From Alphaproteobacteria bacterium HGW-Alphaproteobacteria-18 (GTDB lineage Bacteria; Pseudomonadota; Alphaproteobacteria; Caulobacterales; Hyphomonadaceae), in NCBI GenBank assembly GCA_002841155.1, contig PHEH01000014.1, forward strand, positions 1-64,000: a stretch of DNA of 64,000 bases, given 5' to 3'. The notes below the pieces were generated by a model. It was given only the letters and a program-made list of their open reading frames with translations, searched no databases and was not told the DNA's origin. How positions within the stretch are numbered: position 1 is the stretch's first letter; the number at the start of each line of letters is the position of its first letter. This document shows, one piece after another, positions 17,752 through 24,947 of the stretch. The position numbers and the translations under genes were made by a program.

Positions 17752-18012
17752 ATGAAAAATCTGTTCCTGATCGGCGCTGCTGCGCTCGTTCTGGCCGCTT
17801 GCGGCGCAACCGAAGAAGCTGCTCCCGCAGTTGAGCCGGCGACCGTTGAAGAAGCTGCTGCTGAAGCTGGCGAAGCCGCTGAAGAAGCTGTGGTCGAAGC
17901 ATACGAAGCAACTGAAGAAGCTGCTGTCGAAGCTGCTGAAGCCACCGAAGAAGCAATGTCGGACGCTGCTGAAGCAACCGAAGAAGCTATCGACGAAGTT
18001 ACTCCGGAATAA
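17752..18012 (+). CDS. Small lipoprotein with 11-residue Glu/Ala repeats
   Basis: An 86-residue lipoprotein precursor. The signal ends in the lipobox LAAC (Cys19), then comes an acidic mature chain. From about residue 39 the chain is built of four 11-residue units close to EATEEAxxEAA (EAAEEAVVEAY, EATEEAAVEAA, EATEEAMSDAA, EATEEAIDEVT). Eleven-residue periodicity is known from amphipathic helices and right-handed coiled coils. The protein has no Lys or Arg after the signal and should be extremely acidic. Its likely place is the outer membrane, inner face or outer face. GGGG with ATG at 17752 marks the start, and a terminator follows. I know no function for it. Confidence 0.78.
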   Translation: MKNLFLIGAAALVLAACGATEEAAPAVEPATVEEAAAEAGEAAEEAVVEAYEATEEAAVEAAEATEEAMSDAAEATEEAIDEVTPE

Positions 18013-18041
18013 TTTCCGGGCCGGGCAACCGGTTCAAGAAC

Positions 18042-18073
18042 AAGGCCGCTTCCTTTGGGAGGCGGCCTTTTTC
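18042..18073 (+). terminator. Rho-independent terminator
   Basis: Stem AAGGCCGC (18042-18049) / GCGGCCTT (18062-18069), with further partial pairing inward, followed by a run of T. It closes the Glu/Ala-repeat lipoprotein transcript. Confidence 0.8.
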
Positions 18074-18158
18074 TTTGGCGCAGGGATTTATGGTTAATCC
18101 TTATGCGGAGGCCAAATCCGCGCAGAGAGGTGGGGCCTTCCTGCGCGGATGATGTGCC

Positions 18159-18944
18159 TCAGAACTTGGCGTAGCCGCCATCGATGACGAGCGTGTCGCC
18201 CGAATGGTATTTCGAGGCATCCGAGCAGAGATAAACGGCCATGCCGCCGAAGTCTGCCGGCTCGCCCCAGCGGCGAATCGGAACGCGGGAGATGACTTTC
18301 GACTGAAAGACGTCATTGCCCTGGGCGCCTTCGGTCATGTCGGTGGCGATCCAGCCGGGGAGGATGGAATTGGCGCGGATACCGTAGCGGCCATATTCGA
18401 CAGCGCAGGCGTTCATCATGGCGATCAGGCCGCCTTTTGTGTGGGCGTAGGCCTGGTTGCGGCCAGCCCCTTCGATGCCGGCGAGGGAGGCGGTGCCCAC
18501 GAGGCTGCCGCCGAGATCGCCCTTCTTGGCGCGGGCGACCATCGACTTGGCCGCTTCGCGCAGCGTGAAGAAGGCGCCTTCGGAATTGATGTGGGCATTA
18601 TAGCGCCAGGTCTCGATGGTCATCGTTTCGAAGGAGGCAGCGCCGCGGCCGACACCGGCGTTTGCGATACAGGCGTCGATACGGCCGAATTCTTCCTCGG
18701 CCTCTTTCATCGCCTTGATAACCTGAGCTTCTTCGCCGACATCCACGGCCCAGGCCTTGACCTTGCCGGTGCCGAGACCCGAGGCGGATTTGACGGCGGC
18801 GTCGTTATCGGCCGTCTTGCGGCCCCAGATCACGACATCCGCGTTTGAGGCGGCCAGCGCCTCGACCATGCCGAGGCCGATGCCCTTGTTGCCGCCGGTG
18901 ACAACACAGACCTTGCCGCTCATATCGAAGGGTTTGTAGACCAT
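18159..18944 (-). CDS. SDR-family oxidoreductase
   Basis: A 261-residue short-chain dehydrogenase/reductase. The NAD(P) motif is VTGGNKGIGLGMVEAL (about residues 15-30), ANAGVG follows, and the active site comprises Ser in VGTASLAG and Tyr-x3-Lys in QAYAHTKGG. The C-terminus has the standard SILPGWIATDMT and SGDTLVIDGGYAKF. Start ATG 18942-18944 was chosen because GGAGGAAT lies about 9 bp upstream; a frame extension to 18974 lacks this. The substrate is unknown; its setting among fatty-acid type enzymes makes a hydroxyacyl or alcohol substrate plausible. It is separated from the upstream Nudix gene by a terminator-like inverted repeat. Confidence 0.92.
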   Translation of the reverse strand: MVYKPFDMSGKVCVVTGGNKGIGLGMVEALAASNADVVIWGRKTADNDAAVKSASGLGTGKVKAWAVDVGEEAQVIKAMKEAEEEFGRIDACIANAGVGRGAASFETMTIETWRYNAHINSEGAFFTLREAAKSMVARAKKGDLGGSLVGTASLAGIEGAGRNQAYAHTKGGLIAMMNACAVEYGRYGIRANSILPGWIATDMTEGAQGNDVFQSKVISRVPIRRWGEPADFGGMAVYLCSDASKYHSGDTLVIDGGYAKF

Positions 18945-19078
18945 GAACCTGATTCCTCCCTGGTAATCTCTCAATTGACTGAAGCGTACAGACAGACCTG
19001 ACGCAGGGGCGGGTCAAGGGAAAATAAACGGGGATAAGCGCCGCAAAAAACACCAACGATTCCTCCAACGGAGGGCGC

Positions 19079-19115
19079 AAAAACTCCAACGGCGCGTCCG
19101 ATGGTTGGAGTTTTT
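19079..19115 (-). terminator. Inverted repeat / terminator after the Nudix gene
   Basis: Perfect 12-bp arms AAAAACTCCAAC (19079-19090) and GTTGGAGTTTTT (19104-19115) directly abut the stop codon of the Nudix gene. On the minus strand the hairpin ends in T, so it can terminate that transcript. The core AAAAACTCCAACGGCGCG recurs at 51022-51039, so it is also a dispersed element. Confidence 0.65.
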
Positions 19116-19553
19116 TCAGAGCGCGGCGGTCATCGCCCGCGCCTTTTCGATGACGCGGCGGGTTTCGTTCCAGAGGGGGATTTCGGCGAGGTGCTGCGGC
19201 GAGATCCATTCGGCATGGCCGGCATCATCGCCCGCGACCGGGTCGCCCGAGACCCAGAGGGCGGCGAAATCGAACAGTACGTAATGGCGGGTGACGGCGC
19301 CGGAGGTGCGCGATGTGAAGATCGCGTCCACCACATCGACGAGGCCGATGAGGCGGGCGGTGATGCCGGTTTCTTCTTTCAGCTCGCGCAAGGCGGCGGC
19401 CTCGGCCCGCTCGCCAAATTCGATGCGCCCGCCGGGGATAGACCAGTCGCCTGCCATCGGGGGCGTGCCGCGCCGGATGAGGAGGACATCTTCGCCCTTG
19501 AAGCACACCGTGCCAGCGGCAGGGGACGGGCGGCCGGGCAGGGGCGCGGTCAT
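19116..19553 (-). CDS. Nudix hydrolase
   Basis: A 145-residue cytoplasmic pyrophosphohydrolase. The Nudix box is complete: GGRIEFGERAEAAALRELKE followed by ETGI, fitting G-x5-E-x7-R-E-U-x-E-E-x-G-U. The preceding RRGTPPMAGDWSIPGG resembles ADP-ribose or NADH-type Nudix enzymes, but the substrate cannot be fixed. The ATG at 19551-19553 overlaps the stop of the upstream methyltransferase gene (TCAT, an ATGA junction on the minus strand), so the pair is translationally coupled. The downstream hairpin at 19079-19115 probably ends the transcript. Confidence 0.92.
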   Translation of the reverse strand: MTAPLPGRPSPAAGTVCFKGEDVLLIRRGTPPMAGDWSIPGGRIEFGERAEAAALRELKEETGITARLIGLVDVVDAIFTSRTSGAVTRHYVLFDFAALWVSGDPVAGDDAGHAEWISPQHLAEIPLWNETRRVIEKARAMTAAL

Positions 19554-20839
19554 GACTTCTCCAGCAGGGCAACGGCCTCGACATGGGCTGACCAGAGGAA
19601 CTGGTCGATGGGATGGATACGGATGATCCTGTAGCCGCCATCGGCCAGCGTGCGCAGGTCGCGCGCCAGCGTGGCGGGGTCGCACGAGACATAGGCCACA
19701 CGCGGGACGCCGGACTTTGCGATCTCTGCGGTCTGCGCGGCAGCGCCCGCGCGGGGCGGATCGAGCACGAGACCGTCGAAGGGGGCAAGCTCGATGGCGG
19801 CGAGGGGATTGCGGAAAAGGTCGCGCACATCGGCGGTAACAGGCTTCAGGTGCGGGACGGCGTTGGTGGAAGCACGCAGGGCCTCGATGGCGGCGCGCGC
19901 GCTTTCGGCGGCAAAGACGGGGGCGCGCTCGGCGAGGCGCAGGGCAAATGTTCCGCAGCCGGCGAACAGGTCGGCGGCGTGTTTTACGCCTTCAAGATGG
20001 CCCAGCACCAGGCGGGCGATTTCGGCCTCTGCCTCGGCGCTCGCCTGGAGGAAGCCGCCGGGCGGAGGTTGGAGGCTGGCGAGGCCGACGGGCAGGCGAG
20101 GGGCGCGCTCTGTGAGCACGTCCACGCCCTCCAGCGACACACGCGCGAAACCGGCGCGCAGGGCGCCACCGGTCGCCTCGGCGCGGGCGAGGCGGGTAGC
20201 CTGTTTTGCAATGCCGGTGATGTGCAGGTCCAGCCCGGAGGCCGTCTCGGTGATCTGCAGGCTGAGTTCTTCCTTGCCGGTGAAGAGAGGCGCGACAATC
20301 TCTTTCAGCTTGGGCAGTGCCGCGACGATGGCCGGGCGCAGAACCGGGCAGTCTTCCAGCGCGATCAGCTCATGGCTCCTGCGGCCATGGAAGCCGATGG
20401 TGATCGCCTTGCCGGATTTCTTGGCTGCGAAGGCGGCGCGGCGGCGCGAGGCGGCGGGCGTCACCCAGGTTTCGGCAACCTCTGCCTCCAGGCCTCTGGA
20501 CTTCAGGGCACGGAGGATCAGATCGCGCTTGAAGGCGGCATAGGGCGCGGGCGCCATATGCTGCAGCGTGCAGCCTCCGCAGCGGGTGAAATGGCGGCAG
20601 GCGGGGGTGGCGCGCACCGGGGCGGGCGCGGCGATGCGTTCCAGCTTCAGCCGGTCGCCCTCGCCGCTGACCTCCACGATTTCCCCGGCCAGGGTAAACG
20701 GCACGGAGACCCAGCCTTCACCTTCCCGCGCGCGGCCATCGCCCTGGGCGCCGACATGGTCGATGGTGAGCGTGCGCAATGGGGTGGCAGGCGGGGGCAT
20801 CGGGTCTCCGGGCTGGGCGTTGGAGGTAGCGGGGTTCAT
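19550..20839 (-). CDS. Class I RNA m5U methyltransferase (RumA/RlmD type)
   Basis: A 429-residue SAM-dependent enzyme that should make 5-methyluridine in rRNA. It has an N-terminal TRAM-like domain (LTIDHVGAQGDGRAREGEGW), and Fe-S cysteines in ACRHFTRCGGCTLQH with a further one in LEDCPVL. The SAM site is AADLFAGCGTFALRLAE, the target-binding region VLDPPRAGA, and the catalytic nucleophile Cys lies in YVSCDPATLARDL. A Glu near the C-terminus (HVEAVALL) is the proton acceptor seen in TrmA/RumA enzymes. Whether it modifies U747 or U1939 equivalents of 23S rRNA is not clear, so no symbol is given. It is coupled to the Nudix gene. Confidence 0.92.
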   Translation of the reverse strand: MNPATSNAQPGDPMPPPATPLRTLTIDHVGAQGDGRAREGEGWVSVPFTLAGEIVEVSGEGDRLKLERIAAPAPVRATPACRHFTRCGGCTLQHMAPAPYAAFKRDLILRALKSRGLEAEVAETWVTPAASRRRAAFAAKKSGKAITIGFHGRRSHELIALEDCPVLRPAIVAALPKLKEIVAPLFTGKEELSLQITETASGLDLHITGIAKQATRLARAEATGGALRAGFARVSLEGVDVLTERAPRLPVGLASLQPPPGGFLQASAEAEAEIARLVLGHLEGVKHAADLFAGCGTFALRLAERAPVFAAESARAAIEALRASTNAVPHLKPVTADVRDLFRNPLAAIELAPFDGLVLDPPRAGAAAQTAEIAKSGVPRVAYVSCDPATLARDLRTLADGGYRIIRIHPIDQFLWSAHVEAVALLEKS

Positions 20840-20885
20840 ATTCCTCCGTTAGCAGGGACGTGACGCAGCCGAAAGGAGCCGGGAC

Positions 20886-21917
20886 ATGGCAAACGCCAAT
20901 GGAAACGGGAAAGCCAACGGGAAACCCAATGGGAAAGCCAGGCCCATCAGCCTGGCGCTGCAGGGCGGCGGCGCGCATGGCGCCTATACCTGGGGCGTGC
21001 TGGACCGTCTGAGCGAGGACGAAACCCTCGCCATTGAGGCGATTTCAGCGACATCTGCCGGGGCGATCAATGCAGTCGCCTATGCGGCGGGGCTGGCGGC
21101 GGGCGGGCCAGCAGGGGCGCGGGCGGGGCTGGAACAGCTCTGGCGCGCGGTATCAGATGCCGGCTCGGGCATGAATGTGTTCGGCGCGGCAGGCTTTCAG
21201 ATGGCGAGCGCGTTGCAAAGCTTTGCCAGCCCTTATGATTTCAACCCGTTCAATTTCAATCCGCTGCGCCGGATCGTGGAACAGAGGATAGATTTCGACG
21301 CGGTGCATGCCTCCGGCCTGAAACTCTTCCTCTCGGCCACGAATGTGGAAACAGGCAAGGTGCGGGTCTTTTCGAAGGACGAGATCACCGCCGATGCCGT
21401 GCTTGCCTCGGCCTGCCTGCCGCAGACATTTCAGGCGGTGGAGATCGGAACGGAGGCGTTCTGGGATGGCGGCTTCATGGGAAACCCCAGCCTTTTCCCG
21501 CTGATCTATTCGGGCGCGCCGCAGGATGTGCTCCTTATACTGCTCAACGCGCTGGTGCGGCCGGGCGTTCCTAAACGCGCGGCGGAAATTCAGGAGCGGC
21601 TGAACGAGATCAGCTTCAATGCGTCCCTGGTGGGGGAGCTGCGCGCGATTGCCTTTGTGCAGCGCCTGATTGATGACGGGATGCTGAAAGAGCCGCTGAT
21701 GAGGAAATACCGTAGGCTGAATATCCATGCCATTCGCGGCGGGCAGGATCTGCTGAGCTATGGTCTCTCGACCAAATATAATTCGCGCTGGCGCTTCCTG
21801 ACAGAGCTGCGCGATCTTGGCCGGGCCGCCGCTGACCGCTGGCTGGGCGAATGCGGCAAGGATGTCGGCACCAAACAGTCGAGCTTTGATCTCCGCAAGG
21901 AGTTTCTGGAGGTTTAG
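20886..21917 (+). CDS. Patatin-like phospholipase
   Basis: A 343-residue lipid acyl hydrolase with a Ser-Asp dyad. The oxyanion loop is LALQGGGAHGAYTWGVL (~24-40), the nucleophile Ser is in SATSAGAIN (here ATSAG instead of the more common GTSAG), and the Asp is in FWDGGFMGNPSL. The first ~18 residues are a low-complexity run of Asn, Gly and Lys (units close to NGKA and NGKPNGKA) encoded by a short DNA repeat around GGGAAAGCCAA. That run may be a recent expansion. Start ATG 20886 has AGGAG upstream. It converges on a Tat-signal gene, sharing TTAG (21914-21917) with its stop. Confidence 0.93.
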   Translation: MANANGNGKANGKPNGKARPISLALQGGGAHGAYTWGVLDRLSEDETLAIEAISATSAGAINAVAYAAGLAAGGPAGARAGLEQLWRAVSDAGSGMNVFGAAGFQMASALQSFASPYDFNPFNFNPLRRIVEQRIDFDAVHASGLKLFLSATNVETGKVRVFSKDEITADAVLASACLPQTFQAVEIGTEAFWDGGFMGNPSLFPLIYSGAPQDVLLILLNALVRPGVPKRAAEIQERLNEISFNASLVGELRAIAFVQRLIDDGMLKEPLMRKYRRLNIHAIRGGQDLLSYGLSTKYNSRWRFLTELRDLGRAAADRWLGECGKDVGTKQSSFDLRKEFLEV

Positions 21918-22378
21918 GCAGACCAGATCTGGCGCTGCCTGTTTTCCAGGTCTGGAACCCAGCCGGTTAAACCGGCTGAAAGGTCCGTGATCATGCGGGG
22001 CGTAAACGCGTAAGCGAGCAAGGCACTGCGATAGGGGGTCGAGAATTCAGCCGGCTCATAGGAGGCGTACGGCACATGCGGCCAGACATTGAGTGGGTCG
22101 CTGTCTTTGTGACTCCGAGGGCAGTCCCGGACGTAAGCCAGGCCAAAAGTCTGCCGGTTCCGGGTAAGAAAATCATGGGCCGCGCTGCCCAAGGCGTGTG
22201 CGTTGAGGACTGGGGCGAGAAATCGGGCGGACAGGTAACCTGCGACGATCTCTGACATGCCTTCGCAAGTGTCGAATACGAAGATTTGCCGCTCCAGCGG
22301 CCGAGCTGCACCAATAGCCAAAGGAAGTAACGGCAGTCCTGCCGATCCGGCGAGCAGCGTTCGGCGATCAATCTGCAT
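21914..22378 (-). CDS. Tat-exported protein of unknown function
   Basis: A 154-residue protein with a twin-arginine signal (MQIDRRTLLAGSAGLPLLPL) that should send it folded to the periplasm. The mature part has FDTCEGMSEIVAGYLSA, the segment NRQTFGLAYVRDC, and WVPDLENRQRQIW at the end, with two cysteines. I do not recognise the family. Start ATG 22376-22378 is supported by GGAGGG about 8 bp upstream; a longer frame to 22429 has no Shine-Dalgarno sequence and would disrupt the Tat signal. Its stop TAA overlaps the patatin stop. Codon use is a little less GC-rich in places than its neighbours, which hints at a less conserved gene. Confidence 0.7.
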   Translation of the reverse strand: MQIDRRTLLAGSAGLPLLPLAIGAARPLERQIFVFDTCEGMSEIVAGYLSARFLAPVLNAHALGSAAHDFLTRNRQTFGLAYVRDCPRSHKDSDPLNVWPHVPYASYEPAEFSTPYRSALLAYAFTPRMITDLSAGLTGWVPDLENRQRQIWSA

Positions 22379-22575
22379 CCGGCGTCCCTCCATCAAGACA
22401 AGATGAGTGAAACACACATCCGTGCACAAATGAATGCGGGGCGGATTACAATTTTTTCAGGAAGCTTGCGTGTGCTGTTTCCGCGTATCAATGGCCTGAA
22501 TATCCATGCGGTTTGCCTATTCCGGCCTGCCCGGTTTGCGTTAGACTGGCGCGAGGATCACAAGGAGTGATGTGG

Positions 22576-22986
22576 ATGCACAAGGCGGCCATTCTTGCCT
22601 TTTACGTGGTGTGTGCGGCGCTGCCTGCCTGGGCGGAGAACCGGGCAGGCAACGAACCCTTGACCGCGCAGGCCATGAAGGCGGAGCTGTTCGGGGTGCG
22701 GATGTCCGGCGTGGTGGTGCAGACCGGCCAGACCTGGGCCGAATGTATCGAGCCGGGCGGGCGCACGCTGTATGAGATCGGGGATTATATCTCTGAAGGC
22801 GTGATGGAGATCACCCCCGATGGGCAGGCCTGTTTCACCTATCCGGGCACGGGCACGTCCTGCTTTCGCGGGCAGCGGGCACCGAAGGGTTATATGTTCT
22901 ATGGCGTCGGCGGGGGCGGGGTGTTTCACGCCAACAAGGTGGAACGCGGCGTGAAGAAGTGCATTGCGAGTGACCTGATCGGTTAG
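22576..22986 (+). CDS. Small exported protein of unknown function
   Basis: A 136-residue protein with a signal peptide (HKAAILAFYVVCAALPAWAE). The mature part contains LTAQAMKAELFGVRMSG, the stretch GQTWAECIEPGGRTLYEIG, and paired cysteines in DGQACFTYPG and TSCFRGQR. Its layout is like small alphaproteobacterial periplasmic proteins with W...G...C...C patterns (DUF995-like), but I cannot assign it. ATG 22576 is preferred over 22570 because AAGGAG (22562-22567) is then 8 bp away. It converges with rsmD, sharing TTAG (22983-22986). Confidence 0.75.
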   Translation: MHKAAILAFYVVCAALPAWAENRAGNEPLTAQAMKAELFGVRMSGVVVQTGQTWAECIEPGGRTLYEIGDYISEGVMEITPDGQACFTYPGTGTSCFRGQRAPKGYMFYGVGGGGVFHANKVERGVKKCIASDLIG

Positions 22987-23543
22987 CCTCGTTTCAGGAA
23001 CTGCACGCGGGCGGCGCCGAAGTCGCGCGTGTCGATGACCTCCCAGCCGGGGAACATCAGGGCTTCGTCAGAGCCGGTTTCGACCATGGCGATGGCGTCC
23101 TGGCTGAGCCAGTTGCCGCTGACGAGGCAATCGAGCGCGGGGGCGGCGAGGCCCTTGTGATAGGGCGGGTCGAGGAAGGCGAGGGTGAAGGGGGCGCCGA
23201 CGCCGGCGGGCTTTTCGCCAAGGTCGGTGGCCGAGCGCCGGTGCAGGCGGGTGTTCCCGAAGAGGCCGAGGGTTTCGATATTGTCGCGGATGGCGCCGCG
23301 TGCGCCGTGATCGGTCTCCACGAACAGGCAGAAGGCCGCGCCCCGGCTCATCGCTTCCAGCCCCAGCGCGCCGGAGCCGGCAAAGAGGTCGATCACACGG
23401 GCGCCTTCCAGCGGCGGGGCCCAGGCCGCATGGGCGAGGATGTTGAAGATGCTCTCGCGCGTCCGGTCGCTGGTCGGGCGCGTGGTCATGCCCTTGGGGG
23501 CTGAAAGGGGGCGGCCCTTGTGCTGTCCGGCGATGATGCGCAT
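22983..23543 (-). CDS. rsmD: 16S rRNA (guanine966-N2)-methyltransferase
   Basis: A 186-residue SAM-dependent enzyme methylating G966 of 16S rRNA. Signatures are MRIIAGQHKGRPLSAPKG, TRPTSDRTRESIFNILAH, the SAM motif VIDLFAGSGALGLEAMSRGA and the catalytic LAFLDPPYHKG (DPPY). The length fits the family. The start is ATG 23541-23543. The gene stands alone in its strand block: enoyl-CoA hydratase is divergent upstream, and a small secreted protein converges at the 3' end with a 3-bp stop overlap. Confidence 0.95.
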   Translation of the reverse strand: MRIIAGQHKGRPLSAPKGMTTRPTSDRTRESIFNILAHAAWAPPLEGARVIDLFAGSGALGLEAMSRGAAFCLFVETDHGARGAIRDNIETLGLFGNTRLHRRSATDLGEKPAGVGAPFTLAFLDPPYHKGLAAPALDCLVSGNWLSQDAIAMVETGSDEALMFPGWEVIDTRDFGAARVQFLKRG

Positions 23544-23687
23544 GGGCGTTCGTTTCCTGATCGTGCGGTCCAGCCTCTAAGCCGGGCGCGGGCGAAAGAC
23601 AACGGCGCGGTGTCTGACGTTGCGCGAGGGCTTGATTTCTACTCTGACTAGAGTTTCATCGGTCCGCACAACCGAGGAGACGCCCGC

Positions 23688-24356
23688 GTGACCGCTACCG
23701 TGAAGATCGAGAATGAGATTGCCGTTGTCACGATGGATGATGGCAAGGCGAACGCCATCAGCCTGACGATGGTGGAGGCGCTCAATGCCGCGCTTGATGA
23801 GGCGGAGGCCTCGGCGAAGGTGATCGTGCTGGCCGGGCGGCCGGAGCGGTTTTCGGCGGGGTTTGATCTGAAGTTTTTCGCCTCGGCTGAGCCAGACCAG
23901 ATGCGCGCGCTGGTGGTTGGCGGGGGCAAGGTGGCCTTCCGGCTGTTTACCTCTGACAAGCCGGTCGTGATTGCGTGTACGGGCCATGCGATTGCGATGG
24001 GCGCGTTCCTGCTGCTGGGCGGGGACAGCCGGATTGCGGCGCGGGGCGCCTACAAGATCGGCGCGAATGAGACAGTGAACGGCATGACGCTGCCCGCTTT
24101 CGGGGTGGAGCTGCCGCGGGCGCGGCTGAACCCGATGTATCTGACACAGGCGCTGGCGCAGGCGAAACTCTACACCCCGGACGAGGCGGTGCCCGTCGGC
24201 TGGATCGACCAGGTGGTGGAGCCGGGCGAGGTATTGAACGCCGCGATGGCGGAGGCCGAGCGGCTGCTGCCGATCGCCAACTATGCCTATGGCCACAACA
24301 AGCGGATGGCGCGCCAGCCGGCGATTGAGGCCATCGGGCCGACGCTGGCACTCTGA
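23688..24356 (+). CDS. Crotonase / enoyl-CoA hydratase family protein (short)
   Basis: A 222-residue crotonase-fold protein, shorter than the ~260 residues of most hydratases. The CoA-binding and oxyanion parts are visible in VLAGRPERFSAGFDLKFF and CTGHAIAMGAFLLLGGDSRI. The acidic catalytic Glu positions of true hydratases are not clear in the AYKIGANETVNGMTLP segment, so the reaction is uncertain. Start is GTG 23688, as AGGAGA precedes it and homology begins at MTATVKIENEIAVVTM. It is divergent from rsmD and 71 bp upstream of tadA. The many acyl-CoA enzymes in the window make a role in acyl-CoA turnover likely. Confidence 0.85.
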   Translation: MTATVKIENEIAVVTMDDGKANAISLTMVEALNAALDEAEASAKVIVLAGRPERFSAGFDLKFFASAEPDQMRALVVGGGKVAFRLFTSDKPVVIACTGHAIAMGAFLLLGGDSRIAARGAYKIGANETVNGMTLPAFGVELPRARLNPMYLTQALAQAKLYTPDEAVPVGWIDQVVEPGEVLNAAMAEAERLLPIANYAYGHNKRMARQPAIEAIGPTLAL

Positions 24357-24427
24357 GGAACACTCTGGACAAGGGATCACCGGCTGGCGGAAGCTGCGCG
24401 TGAACTTGGAATATCTGCGGAGATGAC

Positions 24428-24880
24428 ATGACCCTCCCCATGGCCCGGGCCCTTGAACTGGCGCGCCTTGCCGCCGAGGCGGGCGAAGTGCCTGTTGGAG
24501 CCGTCGTGCTTGATCCGGAAACCGGGGAGATCCTCGGCGAGGGCTATAACCGCCCGGTCAGCACCCATGACCCCAGCGCCCATGCCGAGATTGTGGCCAT
24601 CCGCGCGGCGGCGCAGAAGATCGGCAATTACCGCCTTACGGGCCTGGAGCTGCATGTGACGCTGGAGCCGTGCGCGATGTGCGCCGGGGCGATCAGCTTT
24701 GCGCGGATCGGGCAGCTGGTTTTTGCGGCGGCTGACATCAAGGGCGGGGCGGTGATGAGCGGTCCGCGCTTCTTTGAGCAGCCAACCTGCCACTGGCGGC
24801 CGGAATGGCGCCAGGACGCACTGCACGAAGCCGATGCAGCCGACCTTCTGAGGGAGTTCTTCCGCACCCGCCGGGGCTGA
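24428..24880 (+). CDS. tadA: tRNA adenosine(34) deaminase
   Basis: A 150-residue zinc deaminase converting A34 to inosine in tRNA-Arg(ACG). The zinc and catalytic motif HAEIVAIR (His52, Glu54) and PCAMCAGA (Cys82, Cys85) are intact, and GEVPVGAVV near the N-terminus is typical. ATG 24428 is preferred over 24423, which is out of frame. It follows the crotonase gene and precedes the CPA2 antiporter on the same strand. Confidence 0.95.
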   Translation: MTLPMARALELARLAAEAGEVPVGAVVLDPETGEILGEGYNRPVSTHDPSAHAEIVAIRAAAQKIGNYRLTGLELHVTLEPCAMCAGAISFARIGQLVFAAADIKGGAVMSGPRFFEQPTCHWRPEWRQDALHEADAADLLREFFRTRRG

Positions 24881-24947
24881 CAAAGCCTCTGCCAGGCGGC
24901 ATGACTGATCTTCAAATCAGAACGGGCCAGAAGGGGACAATCTGCCT

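Noticed and set aside
17386..18097. Lys/Leu-rich frames overlapping the two Glu/Ala-repeat genes
   Set aside because: Shifted reading of GAAGCT-type repeats gives Lys and Leu automatically, and the frames lack signals and sensible starts.
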